Below are positions 1 through 5,924 of a stretch of DNA of 8,504 bases, one piece after another. The translations under genes were made by a program, and so were the position numbers. This DNA is from Thermoplasmata archaeon (lineage in GTDB: Archaea; Thermoplasmatota; Thermoplasmata; Thermoplasmatales; Thermoplasmataceae). The notes under the pieces are model-generated. The model was not told where the DNA came from. It worked only from the letters and a program-made list of their open reading frames with translations, and made no database searches. The DNA lies in contig JAJYRT010000077.1 in NCBI GenBank assembly GCA_021793945.1, positions 1-8,504 of the forward strand, written 5' to 3'. Positions within the stretch are counted from its first letter, which is position 1. Every line of letters starts with the position of its first letter.

Positions 1-951
1 GGTTCAGAGGATGGGCTGGCATTTTCGTCCGGTATGGCTGCTATTAGCACAGCAGTGATAGCAATACTTGGAAAGGGTGGAAAGCTCCTGTCCGTTGGAG
101 AACTCTACGGGCAGACACAGATGCTCTTCGCACAGACGCTGAAGAACTATGGATTCTCGGTTGATTTTATTTCCATAAGGGATTTCAACGCAGGTAAATT
201 TGATTGCTCCGGTTATTCGGCTGTATATACGGAATCTATTACAAATCCCACTCTGATGGTTGCAGATATACGCAATGCATCAAGGATATGCGGCGAATTT
301 GACATTCCGCTCCTGGTGGATGCAACATTCGCATCGCCATTCAACCAGAAGCCAATTACGCTTGGTGCCAGCGTAGCCATACACAGCGCAACAAAGTACA
401 TCTCCGGGCACAGTGACGTCATTCTTGGACTTGTAGGTTCAGGTGCGCAACTGTTTCCTGGAATATCATCGTTGAGAAAATCCCTTGGAGGAACTCCAGA
501 TCCATTGCAGTCTTTCCTGGCACTCAGGGGACTAAAAACACTTGGCCTAAGGATGGCAAAGCACAACACCAACGGAATGGAACTTGCAAAATTCCTGAAA
601 CAGCATAAAAAGATACGAAAGGTATTCTATCCTGGAATAGAGGAATCTGAGTTTTTCGATGTAGCAAGAAGCAATTTATCAGGATATGGTGGAATGATTT
701 CTTTTGAGATTGCCGGCGGTATAGAAAAGACAAGGAAGTTCATTGCAAATCTGACTATTGCGTCTGCAGCTCCAAGTCTGGGTGGCGTAGAAAGCCTCAT
801 CACGCTGCCGGTCGACACGAGTCATTCAAAGATATCGCGTGAGGAGAGGCTGAAAATGGGTATTGAGGATTCCCTTGTCAGGTTTTCCTGTGGAATAGAG
901 GACATTGAGGATATAGTCGCTGATTTCGAAAACGCCCTGGCCCAAATCTAG
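1..951 (+). CDS. PLP-dependent trans-sulfuration enzyme (cystathionine gamma-synthase/lyase or methionine gamma-lyase family), 5' partial
   Basis: Cys/Met-metabolism PLP enzyme (fold type I), cytosolic. It catalyses beta/gamma elimination or replacement on homoserine esters, cystathionine, methionine or related thiol amino acids. The frame is open from base 1: the residues before the ATG at 34 read GSEDGLAFSSG and join the family motif FSSGMAAIST, so that ATG is internal and the N-terminal part lies outside the window. Numbering from that Met, the Schiff-base lysine is K121 in SATKYISGHSDV, the pyridine-contacting Asp is D96 in VDATFASPF, DPLQSFLALRGLKTLGLRM is at about 156-174, SLGGVESL at 248-255, and the carboxylate-binding Arg is R283 in VRFSCGIED. 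The family's LYGGT loop reads LYGQT (24-28); methionine gamma-lyases have Cys at that point, so strict MGL identity is doubtful. The C-terminus looks complete. The exact reaction cannot be settled from this fragment. The stop lies 8 bases from the convergent Pth2 stop. Confidence 0.9.
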   Translation, partial: GSEDGLAFSSGMAAISTAVIAILGKGGKLLSVGELYGQTQMLFAQTLKNYGFSVDFISIRDFNAGKFDCSGYSAVYTESITNPTLMVADIRNASRICGEFDIPLLVDATFASPFNQKPITLGASVAIHSATKYISGHSDVILGLVGSGAQLFPGISSLRKSLGGTPDPLQSFLALRGLKTLGLRMAKHNTNGMELAKFLKQHKKIRKVFYPGIEESEFFDVARSNLSGYGGMISFEIAGGIEKTRKFIANLTIASAAPSLGGVESLITLPVDTSHSKISREERLKMGIEDSLVRFSCGIEDIEDIVADFENALAQI

Positions 952-959
952 ATCAGAAC

Positions 960-1319
960 CTAGAGGAGAGGGAATTCTCCAGTAATCTCATCCAGTTTGT
1001 CCGATTCATATGGTCCCATCCCAAGGCAGGTTACAGTTCCCGGCGGAATCTGCGTCAGGCCAGCGTCTGTTATTAGTGAGTTTGTTATCCCGGCCTGATC
1101 TGCGCGATTCTTGAGAACATAAATCGTTTCTATGTCATTTACCCTGATTACGACCTTCTTCTGCCCTGATTTTGTCCATTCCCTGAAGTGTTTCTTATCA
1201 TGTTTCTCCGCCTGAAGAGCACAACTTACAGCAGCATGAGCAACCTGGGCTGCAATTTTTCCCTTCCCAAGATCAATATCTTTCCTGAAGGCTATCACCA
1301 TCTTGACCTCGTTTACCAT
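960..1319 (-). CDS. pth2: Peptidyl-tRNA hydrolase, archaeal/eukaryotic type (Pth2)
   Basis: Pth2 releases tRNA from peptidyl-tRNAs that drop off ribosomes; it is cytosolic and unrelated to bacterial Pth. The 119 residues match the usual Pth2 length (about 115) and carry the family landmarks: MVIAFRKDIDLGKGKIAAQ followed by VAHAAVSCAL near the N-terminus, a central KKVVIRVNDIETIYVL strand-helix, then DAGLTQIPPGTVTCLGMGP and a terminal FPLL. It is the last gene of a three-gene operon; its ATG at 1319 overlaps the carS stop (ATGGTAA), suggesting translational coupling. A second in-frame ATG at 1301 would give 113 residues starting MVIAFRKD. It has a better ribosome-binding site (GAGGT, 4 bases upstream, at 1306-1310), so that start is a real alternative. 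Identification is secure; only the start is in doubt. Confidence 0.95.
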   Translation of the reverse strand: MVNEVKMVIAFRKDIDLGKGKIAAQVAHAAVSCALQAEKHDKKHFREWTKSGQKKVVIRVNDIETIYVLKNRADQAGITNSLITDAGLTQIPPGTVTCLGMGPYESDKLDEITGEFPLL

Positions 1320-1873
1320 GGAACGTCCTTCATGTGCATCCTGAATGCTATAATATTAATTCCTCTATGCAGCGGTGGGGTCAGGATTATTACAGTGAGT
1401 GCACCAACAATGTTACCGTAGTATGTCATGAAGAATGATCTGCTGAATAGGAAAAGGAAAAGCAAGGCCATAAGCACAAAAGGAAGCTGGTCCAGTAACG
1501 AAGCGTTCCCGCCCCTTTTAATGTTCATACGTCTCTTTGTGAATGAACCAACCAGGTCACCGGTAATCGAACCTGCCGACATCGATATTAGCGGCACAAG
1601 TGAAGCGGCTATTGTAGGGCCGAAATTTCCAAAGCCAGGATATATGTAGCTAATAATCAGGTACAGAATTAGTCCCAGTATCGTACCTGAAAGTATTCCA
1701 CCAAAATATCCGCTCCAGCTTTTTCCGTCCCCAAATATCCGTCTTCCATCAATAAAATTCTTTCCGCGATCAATTATTCCGTGCCCCCCAAATATTACTG
1801 CGCCAGGATTAGCGGCATAAGCAGGAATGAAAAAAACTATGGACTGGAATATTTCAAGCGGTATATCAGGCAT
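1313..1873 (-). CDS. carS: CDP-2,3-bis-(O-geranylgeranyl)-sn-glycerol synthase (CDP-archaeol synthase)
   Basis: Integral membrane enzyme that transfers CMP from CTP to 2,3-di-O-geranylgeranyl-glyceryl phosphate, giving CDP-archaeol, the branch point to archaeal polar head groups. The 186 residues fit the DUF46/CarS family. Visible are the N-terminal FFIPAYAANPGAVIFGG, the cytoplasmic motif GKNFIDGRRIFGDGKSW (37-53) followed by GYFGG, the GDLVGSFTKRR...KRG stretch (105-121), which resembles the CdsA cytidylyltransferase signature, DQLPFV (128-133), and the family ending LTPPLHRGINIIAF...KDVPW. Hydrophobic spans lie at about 8-22, 57-78, 86-108, 130-149 and 152-170. The start overlaps the stop of the upstream XRE-CBS gene by 8 bases and the stop overlaps pth2 by 7 bases, so all three genes are surely one transcript. 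A weak SD-like GGCGGT lies just upstream of the ATG. Confidence 0.93.
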   Translation of the reverse strand: MPDIPLEIFQSIVFFIPAYAANPGAVIFGGHGIIDRGKNFIDGRRIFGDGKSWSGYFGGILSGTILGLILYLIISYIYPGFGNFGPTIAASLVPLISMSAGSITGDLVGSFTKRRMNIKRGGNASLLDQLPFVLMALLFLFLFSRSFFMTYYGNIVGALTVIILTPPLHRGINIIAFRMHMKDVPW

Positions 1874-2444
1874 ATTCTTCTACCGCCTTAAGAATGTCAG
1901 CCTTGGAAACTATCCCTCTGAGTTCTCCGCCGTCGGTAACCAGAACTGCGCTCGAATACTTGAGCATGGGATAGATCATCGAAACGGGGCTTGATTTATC
2001 AACCTGAGGCAGGGTGCTTCCCATAACTTTTCTAACCAGGAGATTCTTGAGAGATTCTATGGATGCGCCCTTGATCAGCATATCGTTGACATCTGACTCT
2101 GTTATGGTTCCCACGGTCCTTCCGTCATGCGTTATTACGGGAAGCTGGGAATAACCCCTCTGCCTCATTATGTTGAGTGCAGACATTATGGAATCCGTGG
2201 GATAGCAGGTTATCAAGGTCTTTGTCATTATGCTTTCCACTGTAAGGTCCATGTTCTTCGCTCTTTGCCCTGATCTGTTCAGATAATCAAATATTTTCCT
2301 GATTTTGTCATATGCAGGGTTAATGCTCCCTTTCTCAAGCCTGGCAATGTAGGACTGACTGACTCCGCTTACCCTTGCCAGCTCCTTCTGGCTGATTCCC
2401 AGGTTCTTTCTCATCTTTCTCAGTTCTTCGATGGTTGGAAGCAT
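1866..2444 (-). CDS. XRE-family HTH regulator with paired CBS domains
   Basis: Likely transcription factor with a nucleotide-sensing module. Residues 6-57 form an XRE/Cro-type helix-turn-helix, with the ISQKELARVSGVSQSYIARLE pattern followed by NPAYDKIRKIFDYL. Residues about 68-125 form CBS1 (VESIMTKTLITCYPTDS... ending VGTITESDVNDML) and about 138-190 form CBS2 (RKVMGSTLPQVDKSSPV... ending LRGIVSKADILKAV). CBS pairs generally bind adenine nucleotides or SAM; the ligand here is unknown. It is the first gene of the operon with carS and pth2, overlapping carS by 8 bases. An AT-rich promoter element about 25 bases upstream of the ATG and the lack of an SD suggest a leaderless transcript. The usual guess for this layout is autoregulation, plus control of lipid synthesis, but nothing here proves it. 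XRE-CBS fusions are widespread in archaea and mostly uncharacterised. Confidence 0.9.
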   Translation of the reverse strand: MLPTIEELRKMRKNLGISQKELARVSGVSQSYIARLEKGSINPAYDKIRKIFDYLNRSGQRAKNMDLTVESIMTKTLITCYPTDSIMSALNIMRQRGYSQLPVITHDGRTVGTITESDVNDMLIKGASIESLKNLLVRKVMGSTLPQVDKSSPVSMIYPMLKYSSAVLVTDGGELRGIVSKADILKAVEEYA

Positions 2445-2462
2445 GAAAGAGCAATGAATTGT

Positions 2463-2477
2463 TAATAATTAATATTA
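2463..2477 (-). promoter_or_regulatory. TATA-like promoter element of the XRE-CBS/carS/pth2 operon
   Basis: On the minus strand this stretch reads TAATATTAATTATTA, centred about 25 bases upstream of the ATG at 2444. That is the usual distance between an archaeal TATA box and its transcription start. Transcription would therefore begin at or next to the ATG, and no SD-like sequence precedes the gene. The exact 8-base core is ambiguous within the AT run. Confidence 0.6.
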
Positions 2478-2530
2478 CTGTAGCTCATAACGTGTTGTAA
2501 AATTCAAGGTGGGAAGATAATCAATTGTCT

Positions 2531-2548
2531 CTGGTAATATGAAACCAG
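2531..2548. other. Small dyad symmetry in the divergent intergenic region
   Basis: CTGGT and ACCAG form a perfect 5-base inverted repeat with an 8-base spacer (aatatgaa). It sits between the divergent XRE-CBS operon and the membrane-protein gene, about 90 bases from each start. It could be an operator half-site pair for a dimeric regulator such as the XRE-CBS protein, or chance: a 5-base dyad is not rare. The rest of 2445-2644 shows no ORF of note, tRNA or other recognisable RNA. Confidence 0.2.
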
Positions 2549-2637
2549 CAATATAGATCAGCCATCGGTCATCCGCTGCCCCGTGATATTGTTTAACGAG
2601 ATATTCGGATGTTCGTATTTTTCAAAAACGCTAAATA

Positions 2638-2643
2638 GTGATC
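2638..2643 (+). promoter_or_regulatory. Ribosome-binding site (GTGATC) supporting the start at 2645
   Basis: GTGATC is complementary to the conserved 3' end of archaeal 16S rRNA (anti-SD core CACCUCC preceded by GAU), matching the right half of GGAGGTGATC. It lies one base before the ATG. Because the match is to the right half of the SD, the left half would sit about 5-6 bases upstream, a normal geometry. No strong TATA box stands 25 bases upstream, so this gene probably has a leader. Confidence 0.5.
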
Positions 2644-2644
2644 T

Positions 2645-3394
2645 ATGGTTACGGAGCCATTGTCCGAATTAAGTGAATTCATAGTTAAGAATAATCGTGT
2701 TACAGCTCCCATCATCTCAATAATCGCTTCTGTAATCCTTATTTATGCATCCCTTTTCATTTCTGAGATACTGCTTTTCATGGTTCCTGTTGCAGTTTTC
2801 ATAGTGATGCATTATACGAAAATGTACAGGATCAAGACAAGGATACTGGGCAGCCTGATGATCTTCATAATCGTCGCAATTCTCGCCGCTGCTATTTTTT
2901 CTGACAACGTGTACAGCTATCAGCAACTTCCCATATCAAGCACATCCTCTTTCGGAACAATTACAACCTACGTTACCCCATTTTCCGGCGTGAACAGGGA
3001 CTATAATTTCACGATGGTTGTCAATGCGAGTTCTCCCGTTAACATAGGTGAGTTTGATCCAACTATAAATATAACCAACGGAGCGACAAATCTTGTAATT
3101 CATGCATCGCGAATAAATCATATAAACAAATCTGCCAGTGATTACACATTCTATTACAACAGTGACAATCTGTCCGCAGGCATCTACACTTATAACTTCT
3201 CCCTTAACAGCAGCTTATATATATCCAACGGACAGGGTCCTATCAACACATATGAGACAACATATTTTGAAGACAACATTCCCAGTTATGTCATCAGTGA
3301 CCTGGTAATTTTCGAACTAATATTTCTAATAGGTGTGTTTCTCGCAAGAAGCATTTCAAATAGCAGACGACATGATCCGGCAAAAAAATCCTAA
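2645..3394 (+). CDS. Hypothetical membrane protein with sequon-rich external domain
   Basis: I do not recognise a family. The 249 residues show three N-terminal hydrophobic spans (about 20-38, 42-56, 68-86), an external polar domain (about 88-214) and a fourth span (215-235) with a basic tail (RRHDPAKKS). Positive-inside charges (KMYRIKTR between spans 2 and 3, and the C-terminal tail) put both termini in the cytoplasm and the domain outside. That domain is rich in Ser, Thr, Asn and Tyr and holds seven N-X-S/T sequons (N121, N127, N142, N161, N175, N184, N188), so a glycosylated, beta-strand-rich surface domain is likely; this is inference. There is no signal-peptidase site, Cys or catalytic motif. 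It lies divergent to the XRE-CBS operon and 31 bases upstream of the AbrB-PhoU gene, which has its own TATA box, so co-transcription is possible but not required. Confidence 0.8.
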   Translation: MVTEPLSELSEFIVKNNRVTAPIISIIASVILIYASLFISEILLFMVPVAVFIVMHYTKMYRIKTRILGSLMIFIIVAILAAAIFSDNVYSYQQLPISSTSSFGTITTYVTPFSGVNRDYNFTMVVNASSPVNIGEFDPTINITNGATNLVIHASRINHINKSASDYTFYYNSDNLSAGIYTYNFSLNSSLYISNGQGPINTYETTYFEDNIPSYVISDLVIFELIFLIGVFLARSISNSRRHDPAKKS

Positions 3395-3395
3395 G

Positions 3396-3406
3396 TAATA
3401 TATATA
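3396..3406 (+). promoter_or_regulatory. TATA box of the AbrB-PhoU gene
   Basis: TAATATATATA is centred about 24-25 bases before the ATG at 3426, inside the 31-base gap after the preceding gene. There is no SD between it and the ATG. This is the clearest leaderless-promoter signal in the window and suggests that the regulator is transcribed independently of its upstream neighbour. Confidence 0.7.
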
Positions 3407-3425
3407 GAAATTCAATAACCTATAT

Positions 3426-4403
3426 ATGAGTAAAACCGTTAGGAAGATTCAGCTCACCGGAGGATCTACACATATAGTTTCCTTACCATCAGAATGGATA
3501 AAGGAAAATAAGCTGACCAAGGGAAGCGAGGTCAGGCTGGAGGACATCAATGGAGACATTCTTGTATCATCAAACAAGTCTAACAGCAAGGAGAACGTCA
3601 AGACACTCAGGATTACGGACAGCATTGATCTCAAAGTCTTGGATAGGACACTGACTTCCCTCTATATCTCCAATTTCGATACAATTGTGGTTAAATGCAA
3701 GGATTATATGGGTTCAGCCCTAAGGGACGAAATTAGGAAGTTCTCAAAGCTCGTAATGGGAGTCGAGATATTCGAGGAATCATCAGACTCAATAGTACTG
3801 CAGAACGTTCTTGATTCATCGTCCTTTCCGATACCCAATGCGATAAGGAGAATGTCCCTCAACGTCACAACCATGATAGCTGACGTGATTGAGGCAATAA
3901 AGAGAAAGGATAACGCCCTGTTCGGCAGCGTTGTTGACAGGGATGATGATGTTGACCGGTATCAGTGGTACATTTACAGGGAAGTCCGAAAGAAGGGCAA
4001 TGAAAGAGAGTTCAACATTTTTTACCTCATTGTGTCAAGGATTCTGGAAAGGATCGCGGATCATGCCGTGAACATATGCAAGCTCTGGCTTGAGAATAAT
4101 TCGGAGCATTCTGCAAATGCAGATGGCATCCTGGGTCCCCTTCAGACATCATTCAGCCTGTATCAGGAATCCGTTGATGCATTCTACGCCAGGAATTATT
4201 CCATATTGAACGGCTTGATAGGCAGGAAAGCTGAAATATCGGATATGAAACGTGAAAAGCTGAACGAGTTCAAGAGGGATAAGAACGTATCATTCCTTTC
4301 AACATCAATGGAAGAGGTTACCAGGATCGGGCATTATGCCACTGACATAGCAGAGCTGGCAATGGACATGATCCTTTCGGATCAGGTTGACATCTCGATC
4401 TAG
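3426..4403 (+). CDS. AbrB-PhoU fusion regulator (phosphate-uptake-regulator-like)
   Basis: The N-terminal 45 or so residues (VRKIQLTGGSTHIVSLPSEW, then KGSEVRLEDINGDILV) are an AbrB/SpoVT-type swapped-hairpin DNA-binding domain. The remainder is a helical PhoU-like region in two halves, about 135-225 and 240-320. PhoU-type acidic metal-binding motifs are visible: DRDDDVDR (171-178), ERIADHAVNI with E208 and D212, and TRIGHYATDIAEL (299-311). The 325-residue length suits archaeal AbrB-PhoU proteins. In bacteria PhoU links the Pst transporter to its sensor kinase. Archaeal fusions probably bind DNA directly, and their targets may be phosphate or other genes. No pst genes or phosphate transporter lie in this window. 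Its TAG stop overlaps the stop of the convergent MBL gene in a shared CTAG. Confidence 0.88.
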   Translation: MSKTVRKIQLTGGSTHIVSLPSEWIKENKLTKGSEVRLEDINGDILVSSNKSNSKENVKTLRITDSIDLKVLDRTLTSLYISNFDTIVVKCKDYMGSALRDEIRKFSKLVMGVEIFEESSDSIVLQNVLDSSSFPIPNAIRRMSLNVTTMIADVIEAIKRKDNALFGSVVDRDDDVDRYQWYIYREVRKKGNEREFNIFYLIVSRILERIADHAVNICKLWLENNSEHSANADGILGPLQTSFSLYQESVDAFYARNYSILNGLIGRKAEISDMKREKLNEFKRDKNVSFLSTSMEEVTRIGHYATDIAELAMDMILSDQVDISI

Positions 4404-5275
4404 AGATCAACACTCTCTATTTTCGGGTTACCCGTCTCTCCACTGAGATAGGCAGCCTTGACTTGTGTATCATGATTGAAAATGCAAAGTGCGTGATCCC
4501 TGATGGCCTTTGATATGAGCTTCTTCTTCCAGTAGAGTGTATCCATGGGGAAACCATCGATTGCTGTTATGTAAGGGAGTTTGAGGTGGAATGAAGTTGG
4601 AACAAGATCGCCAAAATAAATAAGCTCTTCCGTGCCGGTTCTATAGATAATAATCTGGTGTCCACTGGTGTGACCGCCAGACTTCAGGACGTGAAGCCCG
4701 TCCTTTATGCGTACTGATCCATCAATTGCATGGAACCCTCTCGGTGTTTTTGGATATTTTCTATAACTGCTTCTTGTGATCTCGTTAGGGTGCCTCATCG
4801 CTGAAACTTCCTCCTTCTGTGCAATTAGTTTCGCCCTTTTGAAAAATGGCTTTCCATCCGAAGAGAATGAATTCCCCATATGGTCAAAATGAAGATGCGA
4901 ATGAACAATGAAATTGAGATCATCAGGATTTACGAAAGTCTGGATCTGATTGATCAACTTTTCTCCTTTCTCCACTTCGTATATCTTTTTAAACTTCTCG
5001 TCTTCGAGATCGCCAATTCCGGAATCCAGAAGTGCAGTGTAAGAGCCATTGATGATCAACGGTATGTTCAGTGCAAGTTTTATTCTGAAATTCGAGTCCG
5101 CAGTGAACGCTTTTGACCACACCGGCCGGGGGACAATGCCGAAGATAGCTCCCGGATCAAGTGTAAAATTCCCATCAGATAATAGCCTCACTTCAGACTC
5201 GAGGGACATGAATCTGTATGCGAAACGGATTATAAAATCCTCTGAACACTGATGGACATACAGATCGATATGCAT
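4400..5275 (-). CDS. MBL-fold metallo-hydrolase (lactonase-like)
   Basis: Metallo-beta-lactamase-fold hydrolase with a complete di-metal site: HLHFDH (H127, H129, D131, H132), GGHTSGH (H202), D223 in YFGDLVPT and H268 in FNHDT. The subfamily resembles AHL-lactonase/YtnP-type enzymes (VRLLSDGNFTLDPGAIFGIVPRPVW near the start), but the substrate cannot be read from sequence. It is cytosolic with no signal peptide. The start is uncertain. The ATG at 5275 gives 291 residues and lies about 22 bases from a TATA element, which fits leaderless initiation. The ATG at 5209 (M23, MSLESEVRLLSDG) matches where relatives usually begin, but has no SD. The gene is single, divergent from the SHOCT membrane gene and convergent with AbrB-PhoU. 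The 22 extra residues may be untranslated. Confidence 0.85.
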   Translation of the reverse strand: MHIDLYVHQCSEDFIIRFAYRFMSLESEVRLLSDGNFTLDPGAIFGIVPRPVWSKAFTADSNFRIKLALNIPLIINGSYTALLDSGIGDLEDEKFKKIYEVEKGEKLINQIQTFVNPDDLNFIVHSHLHFDHMGNSFSSDGKPFFKRAKLIAQKEEVSAMRHPNEITRSSYRKYPKTPRGFHAIDGSVRIKDGLHVLKSGGHTSGHQIIIYRTGTEELIYFGDLVPTSFHLKLPYITAIDGFPMDTLYWKKKLISKAIRDHALCIFNHDTQVKAAYLSGETGNPKIESVDL

Positions 5276-5290
5276 AAGATGATGTGGGAA

Positions 5291-5301
5291 ATATTTATAT
5301 A
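5291..5301. promoter_or_regulatory. Divergent TATA region between the MBL gene and the SHOCT membrane gene
   Basis: Plus strand ATATTTATATA; minus strand TATATAAATAT. Both strands read as good TATA boxes. The centre is about 28 bases from the ATG at 5326 (short or no leader) and about 22 bases from the ATG at 5275. It is the only clear TATA candidate in the 50-base gap, so either one element serves both genes or only one gene uses it. Confidence 0.55.
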
Positions 5302-5325
5302 CATTCTAATTAGTTAACGCTTTGA

Positions 5326-5898
5326 ATGGACGATAATGATCAGGGAAGCATGCTTGCAGGTCTGATAACCACCCTGCTGCTTATGCTGGTCCTTGGATTG
5401 TTCTATTTCGTTTACGCGCTGATAGCCGGCGTCATAGCTGGAGTTGTTGCGCGACGCACTTCAAAGGGAACTTTCGGCGCACTTGTCGGATCAGCGATAG
5501 TGGCAGCAGTCATTGTTTTGCTGTCTGCTTATGAATATTCCGCCGTCATTTCGTTTATAACACATAATCTCGGCACCGGTCCATATGTCACTTTGCTTGT
5601 TTCCCTGATGACGACTTATAGCCACTTGACCATGACGGCGGCAATAATCACATCAGTGGTGAATCTCATCATACCTGCAATGGCTGGTGGGTTCATAGGC
5701 GGTGCACTCGTTGGAAGAATATACACGATCGAGAACGCCCCGGTTGTGGAAGTTAGCAAGCCACTGCCTGCAAAAACGCAGCCTGCAGCGCCTGATCAGG
5801 AGAAGCAGTTGCAGAGGCTAAAGAAGATGAAGGAATCGGGAACGATTTCCAATGAAGAGTACGAGAACCTGAGAAAGAGGTTCAATGGAGATCACTAG
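5326..5898 (+). CDS. Gly/Ala-rich membrane protein with C-terminal SHOCT-like domain
   Basis: Function unknown. The 190 residues show hydrophobic spans at about 10-38, 47-68, 72-95 and 103-130. They are rich in small residues (AGVIAGVVARRTSKGTFGALVGSAIV; GGFIGGALVG), as in small helical-bundle proteins such as DUF5518-type families, an assignment I cannot confirm. After a Pro/Ala-rich linker (about 138-157) comes a SHOCT-like tail (158-187) with the pattern LKKMKESGTISNEEYENL. SHOCT (short C-terminal) domains are thought to mediate oligomerisation. The tail is predicted to be cytoplasmic. The TATA region at 5291-5301 gives an almost leaderless start. The next gene follows 26 bases later and ends in a closely similar tail, so the two products probably associate. 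Confidence 0.8.
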   Translation: MDDNDQGSMLAGLITTLLLMLVLGLFYFVYALIAGVIAGVVARRTSKGTFGALVGSAIVAAVIVLLSAYEYSAVISFITHNLGTGPYVTLLVSLMTTYSHLTMTAAIITSVVNLIIPAMAGGFIGGALVGRIYTIENAPVVEVSKPLPAKTQPAAPDQEKQLQRLKKMKESGTISNEEYENLRKRFNGDH

Positions 5899-5910
5899 TA
5901 TATTCGTAGT

Positions 5911-5914
5911 GGAG
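5911..5914 (+). promoter_or_regulatory. SD-like GGAG (with upstream TATA-like sequence) before the gene at 5925
   Basis: GGAG lies 10 bases before the ATG at 5925, a slightly long but workable spacing. In the same 26-base gap, AGTATATT (5897-5904) is centred about 24 bases upstream of the ATG and could act as a TATA box. The gene may therefore be read from the upstream transcript, from its own leaderless promoter, or from both. Confidence 0.4.
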
Positions 5915-5924
5915 TAGATATATT

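Noticed and set aside
213..572. 119-codon open frame on the minus strand inside the PLP-enzyme gene
   Set aside because: It lies wholly opposite a gene with full family motifs, has no recognisable domain, and its composition follows from the complementary strand.
1188..1649. Plus-strand open frames opposite pth2 and carS
   Set aside because: Both are antisense to confidently identified genes and show no domain or independent promoter.
2570..2611. CATCCG...CGGATG inverted repeat as a terminator or operator
   Set aside because: Only 6 bases with a loop of about 30 bases and no following T-run; expected by chance in a 200-base region.
2445..2644. Possible small RNA (C/D-box-like) in the 200-base intergenic region
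   Set aside because: CTGA-like and TGATG-like fragments occur but do not form a proper C/D pair, and no tRNA-like or stable long stem is visible.
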